DNA from: Nocardia sp. BMG111209
GTDB taxonomy: Bacteria; Actinomycetota; Actinomycetes; Mycobacteriales; Mycobacteriaceae
Direction: 5' to 3'
DNA length: 64,000 nucleotides
NCBI RefSeq assembly: GCF_000381925.1
Contig: NZ_KB907310.1
Span: forward strand, 124,001 to 188,000
Shown here: positions 35,493-44,677 of the stretch, in pieces
Layout of the letters: each line of letters begins with the position of its first letter
Numbering within the stretch: the stretch's first letter is position 1
The notes under the pieces: generated by a model
The model's input: the letters and a program-made list of their open reading frames with translations, nothing else
The model's database searches: none
What the model was told of the DNA's origin: nothing
Program-made: the position numbers and the translations under genes

Positions 35493-36574
35493 AGTACTGC
35501 GATCGCAGTACTCCCCGCGACTGGGTCGACAACGCGGTACGCCTGATCGAGGCCGACGGTCAGCGCAGCGCCGACACCCATCTGCTGCGGTATCCGCTGC
35601 CGCCGCAGTGGGGTGTGCAGCTGTACCTGAAGGACGAATCCACCCACCCCACCGGGAGTCTCAAGCATCGGCTGGCGAGATCGCTGTTCCTGTACGCGAT
35701 CTGCAACGGCTGGGTGACCGAGGGGACCACCGTCGTGGAGGCCTCGTCCGGCTCGACCGCGATCAGCGAGGCGTACTTCGCGAAGTTGCTGGGCCTGGAC
35801 TTCGTGGCGGTGGTGCCGGAGCGGACCTCCGCGGCGAAGATCGCGCTCATCGAGGCGCAGGGCGGCCGGTGCCACTTCGTGCGGCGCCCGCCCGAGATGT
35901 ACACCGAGGCGGCGCGGCTGGCGGCCGAATGCGGCGGCCACTACATGGACCAGTTCACCCACGCCGAGCGCGCCACCGATTGGCGCGGCAACAACAACAT
36001 CGCCGAATCCATCTTCGAGCAGTTGTCGCTGGAGGATCACCCGGTCCCGGACTGGATCGTCGTCGGCGCGGGCACCGGCGGCACCAGCGCCACCATCGGC
36101 CGCTACATCCGGTATCGCCGGCACGCCACCCGCCTGGCGGTGGTGGATCCGGAGCATTCCGCCTTCTACGGCGGCTACGAGACCGGTGATCCCGGCTACG
36201 AGACCGGGATGCCGTCGCGGATCGAGGGCATCGGCCGCCCGCGGGTGGAGCCGTCGTTCATCGGTCAGGTGGTGGATCGGATGATCGAGGTACCCGATGC
36301 CGCCTCGATCGCCGCGGCCCGGCACGCCGGCGCGGTGCTGGGCCGGCGGGTGGGCGGTTCCACCGGCACCAATCTCTGGGGCGCGTTCGCTCTGATCGCC
36401 GAGATGCTCGCGCGATCCCGGACCGGCAGCGTCGTCACCCTGCTCTGCGACGGCGGGGATCGTTACGCCGGAACGTATTTCGACGACGCCTGGACCGCCG
36501 CGCAGGGGCTGGAGCTGACCGCGCCGACGGCCGTGCTCACCGAATTCACCCGTACCGGGACCTGGCTGGGCTGA
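35489..36574 (+). CDS. cds1: L-cysteine desulfhydrase Cds1-like PLP enzyme
   Basis: 361 residues, cysteine-synthase fold (PLP type II). The PLP lysine is residue 59 in [34 protein letters not shown] binds the substrate carboxylate, and [18 protein letters not shown] binds the phosphate. It resembles M. tuberculosis Rv3684/Cds1, which releases H2S, pyruvate and ammonia from cysteine and affects respiration. The cysteine-synthase-like fold alone cannot prove the direction of reaction. It is coupled to the DUF4229 gene by GTGA. Confidence 0.87.
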   Translation: MKYCDRSTPRDWVDNAVRLIEADGQRSADTHLLRYPLPPQWGVQLYLKDESTHPTGSLKHRLARSLFLYAICNGWVTEGTTVVEASSGSTAISEAYFAKLLGLDFVAVVPERTSAAKIALIEAQGGRCHFVRRPPEMYTEAARLAAECGGHYMDQFTHAERATDWRGNNNIAESIFEQLSLEDHPVPDWIVVGAGTGGTSATIGRYIRYRRHATRLAVVDPEHSAFYGGYETGDPGYETGMPSRIEGIGRPRVEPSFIGQVVDRMIEVPDAASIAAARHAGAVLGRRVGGSTGTNLWGAFALIAEMLARSRTGSVVTLLCDGGDRYAGTYFDDAWTAAQGLELTAPTAVLTEFTRTGTWLG

Positions 36575-36613
36575 GTGCCGGCCGGTCGTCCCGGATCTTC
36601 CGCGGTCGTCCGT

Positions 36614-36656
36614 GTCAATTTTTGTTGACGTCGGCCGAGTGTCAACGTAAATTGAC
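36614..36656 (+). promoter_or_regulatory. Promoter with two identical-architecture operators
   Basis: GTCAA-N6-TTGAC occurs twice as a perfect inverted repeat, at 36614-36629 and 36641-36656. The first covers the -35 (TTGACG, 36625-36630) and the second covers the -10 (TAAATT, 36648-36653); spacing is 17 bases. The ATG at 36661 lies seven bases past the -10, so the mRNA is probably leaderless. The small HTH protein encoded directly downstream is the obvious candidate repressor. Confidence 0.75.
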
Positions 36657-36660
36657 GTTC

Positions 36661-36882
36661 ATGAGCGAAGCAACCACGCTGGCGACCGCAGCCGGCAGCC
36701 CGGACCCCCAGGTCGGGCTGCGTGCGGTGCTGGCACTACGGCGGTTGCTCGAGCGACTGGAGGCGATCCAGGTGGGCAATGCCCGGCAGCAGGGCTGGTC
36801 CTGGCAGGCGATCGCCGACGCACTCGAGGTCAGCCGGCAAGCGGTCCATCAGAAGTACAACCGGAGAGGCGGGATCCGCTGA
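36661..36882 (+). CDS. Small helix-turn-helix protein paired with a Clp-N protein
   Basis: 73 residues: a helical N-terminus (LRAVLALRRLLERLEAIQVG) and a helix-turn-helix WSWQAIADALEVSRQAVHQKYN. Probably no ribosome binding site is used, because the promoter places the transcript start at the ATG. It overlaps the Clp-N gene by one base (TGATG). The two proteins probably act together: in mycobacterial ClpC2, a DNA-binding part and a Clp-N part are joined in one protein that controls its own expression; here they would be split. Confidence 0.8.
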   Translation: MSEATTLATAAGSPDPQVGLRAVLALRRLLERLEAIQVGNARQQGWSWQAIADALEVSRQAVHQKYNRRGGIR

Positions 36883-37466
36883 TGTTCGAACGATTCGCGG
36901 AGACGACCCGGGCATCGGTCATGACGGCCGCCGAGGAGGCGCGGGACCTGCGGTCGCCGTCGCTGGATGTCGAGCATCTGCTGCTCGGCGTCGTGCGGCA
37001 TGCCGACGACGACCTGCGGGAACTGCTGACCGAACGCGGTCTCGAGGCCGAGGAGATCAGGAAGGTCCTGTACCGCCGGAGTTCGGGTAATCCGCTGGGC
37101 GAGGAGGACGCGGCCGCACTGCGTTCCATCGGGATCGATCTCGACGTGGTGCGGGAGAGTCTGACGGCCACCTTCGGCGAGGACGCCCTCGATCGGGTCC
37201 CCGCCGGCCGGGAGCCGGAGGGCCGCTGGGCGCGCCTGGCCGGTCGGCCGGGATTTCGCACGCCGGTCGCCAAGGATGCGAAAAAGGCCCTGGAGTTGTC
37301 GATCCGGGAAACGTTACTACGCCACAGCAACCGTATCGAAGCCGGACATCTCCTGCTCGGCGTACTCCGAGCAGCCAATCCAGCAACAATAGAGCTACTC
37401 GGAGGAACGGCTGAAAGCCGCCAATTACGACAAGCTGTAGAAGATTTGCTGGACCGGACGGTTTGA
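36882..37466 (+). CDS. Stand-alone double Clp-N domain protein (ClpC decoy-like)
   Basis: 194 residues with two Clp-N repeats: MFERFAETTRASVMTAAEEARDL...LDVEHLLLGVVRH at the start, and TPVAKDAKKALELSIRETLL...IEAGHLLLGVL from about 125. It has no AAA+ ATPase domain. The start closely mimics the N-terminal domain of ClpC1, the adaptor and antibiotic docking site. It could bind ClpC1 substrates or adaptors, or soak up ClpC1-targeting cyclic peptides, as shown for ClpC2 in mycobacteria. It is translationally coupled to the HTH gene. Confidence 0.88.
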   Translation: MFERFAETTRASVMTAAEEARDLRSPSLDVEHLLLGVVRHADDDLRELLTERGLEAEEIRKVLYRRSSGNPLGEEDAAALRSIGIDLDVVRESLTATFGEDALDRVPAGREPEGRWARLAGRPGFRTPVAKDAKKALELSIRETLLRHSNRIEAGHLLLGVLRAANPATIELLGGTAESRQLRQAVEDLLDRTV

Positions 37467-37488
37467 TGTCATGGTCGTCCCGTATGCG

Positions 37489-37521
37489 CCGCGGAATGTG
37501 AAATTCGCACCCGTTCCGCGG
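37489..37521. terminator. Possible hairpin after the Clp-N gene
   Basis: CCGCGGAA and TTCCGCGG, 8-bp arms with a 17-base loop, between the Clp-N stop and the next gene. The long loop makes it a weak terminator candidate, and it could be an operator. Confidence 0.35.
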
Positions 37522-37546
37522 TCGCATTCCGCCGTAGCATGGCGCC

Positions 37547-37936
37547 ATGGTTCACGTGATCCGCTTGATCATCACCGCTGTCGCGATCTGGCTCGCCGCC
37601 CACTGGGTGCACAACATCGAACTCATCAGCCCGGAGAAGAACGGCACCACCGGCAAGATCCTGGTCGTCATCGCCGTGGCGGTGGTGTTCACACTGGTGA
37701 ACGCGCTGGTCCGGCCGGCGATCAAGCTGCTGTCGCTGCCCCTGGTGGTGCTCACCCTGGGACTGTTCCTGCTGGTGATCAACGCGCTCATGCTCTGGCT
37801 GACCGCGAAGATCACCGAGACCACCGACTACGGCCTGCGGGTGCACGGGTTCTGGGCGGCGGTCTTCGGCAGCGTCATCATCAGCCTCGTGAACTGGATT
37901 CTGGGCGCCTTCGTCCCAGACCGGGAGCGGAGCTGA
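37547..37936 (+). CDS. Phage-holin-4-2/YvlD-type membrane protein
   Basis: 129 residues with four hydrophobic segments (IRLIITAVAIWLAAHWV; ILVVIAVAVVFTLVNALV; LVVLTLGLFLLVINALMLWL; FWAAVFGSVIISLVNWILG), matching the small YvlD-like family of chromosomal membrane proteins named phage_holin_4_2. The name does not imply phage origin. A strong bidirectional terminator follows. Confidence 0.85.
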   Translation: MVHVIRLIITAVAIWLAAHWVHNIELISPEKNGTTGKILVVIAVAVVFTLVNALVRPAIKLLSLPLVVLTLGLFLLVINALMLWLTAKITETTDYGLRVHGFWAAVFGSVIISLVNWILGAFVPDRERS

Positions 37937-37950
37937 TCGCACGATACCGC

Positions 37951-37983
37951 GGAGGCCCGGCACCCAGCGGGTGCCGGGCCTCC
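37951..37983. terminator. Strong terminator, convergent with menA
   Basis: GGAGGCCCGGCACCC and its perfect 15-bp complement around AGC, lying between the stops of the YvlD-like gene and menA. It has no T-run. Confidence 0.88.
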
Positions 37984-38004
37984 GGCGTGCCGCGCCCGGT
38001 GTGT

Positions 38005-38874
38005 TCAGCCGAGCCAGAGGGCCAGCGCGGTGAGGATCGACCACAGCAGCATCGCCAGCCCGGTGTCGCGCAGGGAGGGGATCAGCCCCGGCCCGCCGGC
38101 TCCGCCGCGGACCGGATTGTTCGCGCGCACCGCCAGCGGGATCGCCAGGAGTCCGGCCAGTGCCCACGGCGTGCGCGCCACCAGGCCGAGCGAGGCCAGG
38201 AACGGCACCAGCATCAGCGCCAGATGCAGTGTCCGGGTGCGGGTGTCACCGAGTTTCACGGCCAGGGTGGTCTTCCCGGTGACCGTATCGGTGGGGATGT
38301 CGCGCAGGTTGTTGGTGACCAGTACCGCACTGGAGAACGCCCCGACGGCCACCGCGCCGACGATCCCGGCCCAGTCGATCCGCCGCGCCTGCACGAATTC
38401 GGTGCCCAGCACCGCCACCAGCCCGAAGAACACGAATACCGCGATCTCGCCGAAACCGCTGTAGCCGTACGGTTTCCGGCCGCCGGTGTAGAACCAGGCG
38501 CCGGCCAGGCAGGCCGCGCCGACCAGCAGCAGCCACCACGCCGTGGTCAGCGCCAGCACGAGACCGACCACCGCGGCGACCGTCAGGCTCGCGACCGCCG
38601 CGGCGCGCACCGCCGCCGGGCTCGCCACCTTGGATCCGACCAGTCGCAGCGGTCCGACCCGCTCGTCGTCGGTGCCGCGGATGCCGTCGGAATAGTCGTT
38701 GGCGTAGTTGACCCCGACGATCAGCGCCAGCGATACCACCAGCGCCAGCAGTGCCTTCCACCAGACCGCACCGTCGATCGATGCGGCCGCGCCGGTGCCG
38801 ACCAGCACCGGAGCGATCGCATTGGGAAGGGTGCGCGGACGGGCGCCTTCGAGCCATTGAGCTGCACTAGCCAT
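38005..38874 (-). CDS. menA: 1,4-dihydroxy-2-naphthoate polyprenyltransferase
   Basis: 289 residues from the ATG at 38874. A polytopic UbiA-family enzyme with the two aspartate-rich motifs: [24 protein letters not shown] and [22 protein letters not shown]. It attaches the isoprenoid tail to DHNA, making demethylmenaquinone, the MenG substrate. It is divergent from the SARP-type regulator, with about 210 bases between the starts. Confidence 0.96.
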   Translation of the reverse strand: MASAAQWLEGARPRTLPNAIAPVLVGTGAAASIDGAVWWKALLALVVSLALIVGVNYANDYSDGIRGTDDERVGPLRLVGSKVASPAAVRAAAVASLTVAAVVGLVLALTTAWWLLLVGAACLAGAWFYTGGRKPYGYSGFGEIAVFVFFGLVAVLGTEFVQARRIDWAGIVGAVAVGAFSSAVLVTNNLRDIPTDTVTGKTTLAVKLGDTRTRTLHLALMLVPFLASLGLVARTPWALAGLLAIPLAVRANNPVRGGAGGPGLIPSLRDTGLAMLLWSILTALALWLG

Positions 38875-38961
38875 AGGCGTCAGCCTAACGCTCACCCGGC
38901 GCGCGGGAGTCGCACGCGGCCGCGCGGGGCCACTCCCACTGACGGTAAATAGGTGTCGCGA

Positions 38962-38979
38962 TGACATCAAGTAGTGTCA
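38962..38979. promoter_or_regulatory. Inverted repeat in the menA/regulator divergent region
   Basis: TGACA-N8-TGTCA, perfect 5-bp arms, near AT-richer sequence between the menA and SARP-type starts. It is a possible operator for either; the arms are short, so chance occurrence is plausible. Confidence 0.3.
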
Positions 38980-39085
38980 GAATTGACGGCACAACACTGT
39001 CGGGGCGATGGCAGCTGGTGTCGCGACGTCGGTCCGCCGTGCGGGCCACCCCGTGGTGGGCCGGTTCCACGAGAGGACGCACCCG

Positions 39086-42000
39086 ATGACACCCCGTCCG
39101 CTCACTTACGATGGCTTCAGGATGTCTGCAGATCACCGTGGCACCCCCAGCGCCGATGCCCCGGCCCGGGCACGCGCGGACGGGGAGGAAACGCACCTGC
39201 GCCCGGCGAGGGAGGAACTCGCGGCGGCGGGTGGGTCCGCGGGCACGGCATCGCCGGCGCTCGGCACGGAAAAGCAGCCGATCGGGGCATCGGCGGCGGC
39301 GCGCGGCGACCGGCACGATTCCCCGGTGCGCATCGCGGTGCTGGGCGAGATCGCGGTGCGCCGCGACCACGAGCTGGCCGCGCTCTCCGGGACCAGGGCC
39401 CGGCTGCTGGTCGCGGCGCTGGCCGCGCACCCCGGCCGCAGCCGCAGCGCCCAGGCGCTCATCGACGACGTGTGGGGCGATCAGCCACCGCGAGCCCCGA
39501 TGAACGCTCTGCACACCCAGGTCTCCCGGCTGCGGTCGGTGCTGCCGGACGGCGTGCTCGAGATCGGCCCGGCGGGCTACCGGCTGGTGCTGACCGAGGA
39601 GCAGGTGGATCTCACGCTGGCCCGCCGCCTGGAACGCCGGGCGCGCGAATTGCACGCTGCCGGTGACGATTCCGGATGCCTCGCACTGGTCGCCCGCGCG
39701 CGTTCGCTGTGGCGCGGCGAACCCGGTGCGGACCTGCCGCCCGGCGCGGTCGCCGCGGAACTGGCCGAACTGGCCGCGACCCGCTGGCACGCCCTCGACG
39801 AACTGGAACTCGCCTCCCGGGAGGCATGCGGCGATCTCGGCACCGCCGCGGCGATCGCCCGGCGGATCGCGGCCGACCGGCCGCTGGACGAACCGGCGCA
39901 CGGCACCCTGATGCGGTTGCTGGCCGCCGCGGGCCGCGCCAACGAGGCGCTCGAGGTGTTCGCCGCACTGCGGGTCCGGCTGGCCGACGGGCTCGGCGCC
40001 GATCCCGGGCAGGCGCTGGTGGCCCTGCACACCGCCATCCTCCGGGGCGAGCCGATGGCCACCCGCGGCGTCACCCGGCCCGCGGCGCCCGAGCCGGAAC
40101 GGCTCGAACCGGCGGTCGCGCCCGGAATCGGCCTGCGCTCGGCGCCCAATCCGCTGCTCGGCCGCGAAGCGGACCTGGTCGCCCTGCAGGAGCATCTGGA
40201 CAGCTCGCGGGTCACCACGATTCTCGGCCCCGGCGGCACCGGCAAGACCCGGGTCGCCAACGAGGTCGGCCTGCGGGCGGCCCGCGGCTTCCCGGTGGTG
40301 CTGGTCGAGCTGGCCTCGGTGCGCACCGACGGCGACGACGCGGAGGCGGCCCGCAGCGAGGTGGAGGCCGCGATCAGCGCGACCCTCGGGGTGTCCGAAT
40401 ACGTCCCCGAGAAGGCGCCGCTACGGCCCGGCCAGCGCATCGACGCGCGCCGGCGGTTGTTCGACGCGGTCGCGACCCGCCCGATGCTGCTCATCCTGGA
40501 CAACTGCGAACATCTGATCGGGGCCGCCGCCGCGGTGGTCGCCGATCTGGTCGGGGTCTGCGACCGGCTGACCGTGCTCACCACCAGTCGCGCGCCGCTC
40601 GAGATCACCGCGGAGACGGTGTATCCGCTGCCGCCGCTGGCCGTCGACGCGCACGGTTCCCCCGCGACCGAACTGTTCGCCACCCGGGCCCGCGCGGTCC
40701 GGCCCTCGGCGCGGCTGGACCCGGAGGTGGTGGCGCGGTTGTGCCGCACCCTCGACGGCCTGCCGCTGGCCATCGAACTGGCCGCGGCCCGCACCCGCAC
40801 CATGAGCGTGGCCGAGATCGAATCCCGCCTCGATCACCGATTCGCGTTGCTGCGCAGCGGCGATCGCAATTCCCCGGAACGGCACCGCACGCTGCACGCG
40901 GTGATCGACTGGAGCTGGAATCTGCTCGACGAACCGCAGCGGATCGCGCTGCGCCGGCTGTCCCGCTTCCCCGGCGGATTCACCCTCGCCGCAGCGGAAT
41001 CCGTGCTCGCCGCCGAACTAGACGATCCGATCTCCGCGGTGGACGGGCTGGTGAGCCAGTCGCTGCTGACGGTGCTCGACGACGAGGACGACGGCACCCG
41101 CTACCGAATGCTGGAAACCGTCAGGGAATTCGGCGAGGAGCAACTGGTCCGAGCCGGGGAGTCGGATGTCGCGATGCGCCGGATGTCGCAGTGGGCCTGC
41201 GATTTCGCGGTCGACGTGCTGCGCCGGTATCCGGTCGACGATCAGGTCGCGGTGGTGCTGTCGGTCGGCGCCGAACTCGACAACCTGACCTCGGTGCTGC
41301 GCTACGCGGCGGAGCACGAGGACGCCGAATCCGTGTATCGGGTGTTTCCGGTACTCAGCGCGCTGTGGATGATGCGCGGTCACCACGTCGAGGTGATGAC
41401 CTGGGGCCGAAGGATTTTCGACCTGACCCCACCGGTGCCGCGGGACCGGATCGCCGCCGATCTGCAGGTCCTGGCCTACGTGATGATGGCGATGCACCTG
41501 ATGGTTCAGGAGTTGTCGCCGCGGCAGCTCGCCCGGTTGCGCATCCGGATGCGGGTGCTGCTGCGATCCGGCGTCGAGATGGACGAGCTGACCCGGTTGA
41601 TGGGCGAACTGATGTCGTGCCGGCCCACGGTCGGGCGGGTGGGGCGGCTGCTGATCACCGCGACCCGGCACCCCGATGCCGAGGTGCGCGCCGCCGCCCT
41701 GCACCTGCGGGCGAACATCTTCGAAAATGCCGGCGCCATCGCGCTTTCCATGCGCGATACCGAACTGGCCATCGCGGCCACCCCGCCCGGCAACATCTGG
41801 ACCGCGGCCATGCTGACCCAGCATCTCGGCCAGCTGGCCGCGCAGGCCGGCCGGGATGCCGCGGCGGCCGATCACTACCGCCGGGCCATGGAGAATCTGC
41901 ACCGGCTGCGGGCCCACGACGAGGCCGTCGAGATCTCCAGCTTCCTCGCGATCGCGCTGATCGGCGCGGGCGACCTCGACCGGGCCCGCCGCGAGCTGGA

Positions 42001-42607
42001 GATCGCCTCCGGCTACGTCGACGACGGTATGGATCCCGACGCGCCGGTCCTGCGCCCGAATCATCGCCGCGCCACGGTACAGGGGGCGCGCGCCGAACTC
42101 GCGCTCGCCGAGGGTGACGTCGAGGCCGGTCTGCAACGCTTCCGCCAGGTCCTGGACCTGTTCGGCTGGCCCACACCGGTGACGCCGACCGGTCCCGGCG
42201 ACGCGATGATGGCCGCCGCCGTCCTCGACGCGCACATCCTGTACGACCGGGTGGACGCGGTGCCCGAGCTGGCGCGGCAGCTGATCACCGAGACGCTCGG
42301 CCGGTTCGCGCAGTATCCGGATCTGCCCCAGATCGGCTCGGTGGCCTGTGCGCTCGGCTCGTATCTGCTTGCGGTGGACCGATATTCGGACCGCGGCCGG
42401 GAACTGCTGGCGCTGGCGCCGCGGGTGGCGGGCCGGCAGGACAGTCCCTCGATGCGCTTCGACCGGCATCTGGCCCGGCACGGGGACGCCACCTCCGACG
42501 CGGCGATGGCCGAACCCCGTCGCCGCGCCGCCCGGCTGGGCCGCCGCTCCGCCGCCGACCGGATCCTCGACCTGGTCCGGGAACTGTCGGCACTGCCCGG
42601 TCTCTGA
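39086..42607 (+). CDS. Large SARP/AfsR-type regulator with ATPase domain
   Basis: About 1173 residues from the ATG at 39086, which has GAGAGGA upstream. After a disordered roughly 75-residue N-terminus comes an OmpR-like winged helix (VRIAVLGEIAVRRDHELAAL), then a bacterial transcriptional activator domain (to about 310), an NB-ARC/AAA-type ATPase with Walker A in TILGPGGTGKTRVANEVG near 380 and LLILDNCEHLIG, a winged-helix segment, and a long helical TPR-like C-terminus. Such regulators often switch on biosynthetic genes. It lies next to a DrrAB-type exporter, convergent. Confidence 0.92.
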   Translation: MTPRPLTYDGFRMSADHRGTPSADAPARARADGEETHLRPAREELAAAGGSAGTASPALGTEKQPIGASAAARGDRHDSPVRIAVLGEIAVRRDHELAALSGTRARLLVAALAAHPGRSRSAQALIDDVWGDQPPRAPMNALHTQVSRLRSVLPDGVLEIGPAGYRLVLTEEQVDLTLARRLERRARELHAAGDDSGCLALVARARSLWRGEPGADLPPGAVAAELAELAATRWHALDELELASREACGDLGTAAAIARRIAADRPLDEPAHGTLMRLLAAAGRANEALEVFAALRVRLADGLGADPGQALVALHTAILRGEPMATRGVTRPAAPEPERLEPAVAPGIGLRSAPNPLLGREADLVALQEHLDSSRVTTILGPGGTGKTRVANEVGLRAARGFPVVLVELASVRTDGDDAEAARSEVEAAISATLGVSEYVPEKAPLRPGQRIDARRRLFDAVATRPMLLILDNCEHLIGAAAAVVADLVGVCDRLTVLTTSRAPLEITAETVYPLPPLAVDAHGSPATELFATRARAVRPSARLDPEVVARLCRTLDGLPLAIELAAARTRTMSVAEIESRLDHRFALLRSGDRNSPERHRTLHAVIDWSWNLLDEPQRIALRRLSRFPGGFTLAAAESVLAAELDDPISAVDGLVSQSLLTVLDDEDDGTRYRMLETVREFGEEQLVRAGESDVAMRRMSQWACDFAVDVLRRYPVDDQVAVVLSVGAELDNLTSVLRYAAEHEDAESVYRVFPVLSALWMMRGHHVEVMTWGRRIFDLTPPVPRDRIAADLQVLAYVMMAMHLMVQELSPRQLARLRIRMRVLLRSGVEMDELTRLMGELMSCRPTVGRVGRLLITATRHPDAEVRAAALHLRANIFENAGAIALSMRDTELAIAATPPGNIWTAAMLTQHLGQLAAQAGRDAAAADHYRRAMENLHRLRAHDEAVEISSFLAIALIGAGDLDRARRELEIASGYVDDGMDPDAPVLRPNHRRATVQGARAELALAEGDVEAGLQRFRQVLDLFGWPTPVTPTGPGDAMMAAAVLDAHILYDRVDAVPELARQLITETLGRFAQYPDLPQIGSVACALGSYLLAVDRYSDRGRELLALAPRVAGRQDSPSMRFDRHLARHGDATSDAAMAEPRRRAARLGRRSAADRILDLVRELSALPGL

Positions 42608-42614
42608 CGCGAAA

Positions 42615-42652
42615 ATGCCCGCCGGATCCGGGATTTCGGATCCGGCGGGCAT
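42615..42652. terminator. Terminator between the regulator and the ABC exporter genes
   Basis: ATGCCCGCCGGATCCG and its perfect 16-bp complement around a six-base loop, between convergent stops at 42607 and 42667. Confidence 0.9.
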
Positions 42653-42666
42653 CGGGTCGCCCGGCC

Positions 42667-43512
42667 TCAGGCCTTGCGCATGTACATCCGCACCGTCAGC
42701 GGCGCGAAGATGAGCACCACGATCACCGCGCCGAGCAGTGACCAGCCCAGATGCGAACTGGCGAAGTTGCCGTCGTTCATCAGGTCCCGGCAGGCGTACA
42801 CCAGGTGGGTGACCGGATTGATGTTCACGAAGTCCTGCAGCCAGTGCGGCATCGTCTTGACCGGGACGAACGCGCTGGACATGAAGGTCAGCGGGAACAG
42901 GATCAGCATCGAGACGCCCTGCACCGACGAGGCGCTGTTCATCAGCACGCCCATCAGCGCGAAGATCCAGCTGACCGCGAACGAGCAGGCGACGATCACC
43001 ACGCCGGCGCCGACCACGCCGATCACGCCGCCGCCGGGCCGGTAGCCCATGATCAGGCCCATCACGACGGTGAGCACGGTGGCGATGCCGTAGCGGACCA
43101 TATCCGCGGTGAGCGCGCCGGCCAGCGCCGCGATCCGGGCGATCGGCAGCGATTTGAACCGGTCGAACACGCCCTTGTCCATATCCTCGCGCAACTGCGT
43201 GCCGGTGACGATGGAGGTGGTGATCACCGTCTGCACCAGGATGCCCGGGATGATCACCGGCAGGTACGCGTGCACGTTCCCGGAGATCGCCCCGCCGAAG
43301 ATGTAGGTGAACATCAGCGTGAAGATGATCGGCTGCAGCGTCACATCGAACAGCTGCTCCGGATTGTGCTTGATCTTCAGGATGCCGCGGTAGGCCATCG
43401 TGAGCGAATTCGCCACGGCCTGACGGAATCCGATGTGATTGCTGACCGTGGGGATGGCGATGCGGGTGACGGGGCGCCCGGTGGCCTGGGGGGTGGCGAT
43501 CGTGGTGGTCAC
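42667..43512 (-). CDS. drrB: ABC-2 type exporter permease (DrrB-like)
   Basis: 281 residues with about six membrane spans and the EAA-like ABC-2 segments (DVTLQPIIFTLMFTYIFGGA; REDMDKGVFDRFKSLPIAR; FPLTFMSSAFVPVKTMPHWL). The GTG start overlaps the ATPase gene's stop (GTGA). It is the membrane partner of the adjacent ATPase; daunorubicin-resistance-type exporters move drugs or lipids such as phthiocerol dimycocerosate. The substrate here is unknown. Confidence 0.92.
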   Translation of the reverse strand: MTTTIATPQATGRPVTRIAIPTVSNHIGFRQAVANSLTMAYRGILKIKHNPEQLFDVTLQPIIFTLMFTYIFGGAISGNVHAYLPVIIPGILVQTVITTSIVTGTQLREDMDKGVFDRFKSLPIARIAALAGALTADMVRYGIATVLTVVMGLIMGYRPGGGVIGVVGAGVVIVACSFAVSWIFALMGVLMNSASSVQGVSMLILFPLTFMSSAFVPVKTMPHWLQDFVNINPVTHLVYACRDLMNDGNFASSHLGWSLLGAVIVVLIFAPLTVRMYMRKA

Positions 43513-44525
43513 GCCGCGCTCCTCTCGGATTCGGTTTCGGTGGAGTCGATTTCGGCGCCGTGGCCGGTGATCGCGAAGAACACCTCGTCCAGGCTGGGCT
43601 TGGCGACGTTGATCTCGTCGACGCGAATATCGTGGTCGCGCAAGCGGATCAGCAGATCCGCGGTGACGCTCGGATCGTCCAGCGGCGCGGTGACCCGGCC
43701 CACCTCGGGGGTGACGCTGGCCTCCACCGGCTTACCGGTCGCGTTGGACAGGAATTCGGCGATCAGGGACCGGGCCTCGTCGAGCCGGTTCCGATCGGCC
43801 AGGGTCAGTTGCAGTGCGGACAGTCCGACGGAGGCCTTCAGCTCGTCGGAGGTGCCGTCGGCGATCACCCGGCCGTGGTCGATGACCGCGATCCGGTCCG
43901 CCAGCTGATCGGCCTCGTCCAGGTACTGGGTGGTGAGCAGCACGGTCGCGCCCTCGCGGACGAGCCGGCGGATGGTCTCCCACATCTGCGCGCGGGTGCG
44001 CGGATCCAGGCCGGTGGTCGGCTCGTCGAGGAACAGCAGCGGCGGGGTGGCGATCAGGCTGGCCGCCAGATCCAGGCGCCGCCGCATACCGCCGGAGAAG
44101 TTCGCCAGGGGTTTGGTCGCGGCCTCGGTCAGGCCGAACTCCTCCAGCAGTTCGGCGGCCCTGCGGCGGGAATCGGCCCGGCTCAGACCGAGCAGGCGGG
44201 AGAAGATGATCAGATTCTCGGTGGCGGACAGCTTCTCGTCGACCGAGGCGTACTGCCCCGTGACGCCGATCAGCGACCGGACCGCGGTGGGCTCGCGCAG
44301 CACGTCGTGGCCGAAGATGCGGGCGTTGCCGCCGTCGGGCCGCAACAGGGTGGCGAGCATGCGGATGGTGGTGGTCTTACCGGCCCCGTTCGGGCCCAGC
44401 ACGCCGTAGACGGCGCCCTGCGGCACCGCCAGGCTGACGCCGTCGACGGCCCGCTGCTCCCCGAAGACCTTGACCAGCCCGTCCGCCTCGATGGCGAGCA
44501 CATCAGCAGGTGCGTTTGAAGTCAT
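43509..44525 (-). CDS. drrA: ABC exporter ATPase (DrrA-like)
   Basis: 338 residues from the ATG at 44525. Walker A GPNGAGKTTT at residues 45-53, signature FSGGMRRRLDLAASLI, Walker B PLLFLDEPTTGLDPRTR, and TTQYLDEADQLADRIAVI (H-loop region replaced by Gln, as is usual in the DrrA group). The C-terminal domain of about 80 residues matches the DrrA extension. It forms a two-gene operon with the permease. Confidence 0.94.
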   Translation of the reverse strand: MTSNAPADVLAIEADGLVKVFGEQRAVDGVSLAVPQGAVYGVLGPNGAGKTTTIRMLATLLRPDGGNARIFGHDVLREPTAVRSLIGVTGQYASVDEKLSATENLIIFSRLLGLSRADSRRRAAELLEEFGLTEAATKPLANFSGGMRRRLDLAASLIATPPLLFLDEPTTGLDPRTRAQMWETIRRLVREGATVLLTTQYLDEADQLADRIAVIDHGRVIADGTSDELKASVGLSALQLTLADRNRLDEARSLIAEFLSNATGKPVEASVTPEVGRVTAPLDDPSVTADLLIRLRDHDIRVDEINVAKPSLDEVFFAITGHGAEIDSTETESERSAA

Positions 44526-44646
44526 ACCGGTAACTGTGCGGGGGTCGTCTTGCACGGCTCTTGCACCGTGATGACGCTGGGACGACAGTCTGCTTGCACG
44601 CTGTCACGGCGACCGGCGGCGACGACAGCGGCCGGTATCCGCGCAG

Positions 44647-44668
44647 GTCCGGGCACACGTGCCCGGAC
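44647..44668. terminator. Hairpin after menE
   Basis: GTCCGGGCAC-AC-GTGCCCGGAC, a perfect 10-bp palindromic stem nine bases beyond the menE stop on its strand and upstream of drrA. Confidence 0.6.
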
Positions 44669-44677
44669 CCGACGCGC

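Noticed and set aside
37547..37936. Phage holin suggesting a prophage
   Set aside because: The family name is misleading: this is a chromosomal YvlD-like membrane protein, and no phage genes are nearby.
39008..39085. Earlier ATG for the large SARP-type regulator
   Set aside because: The extra 26 residues have no conserved look and no ribosome binding site; GAGAGGA precedes the ATG at 39086.
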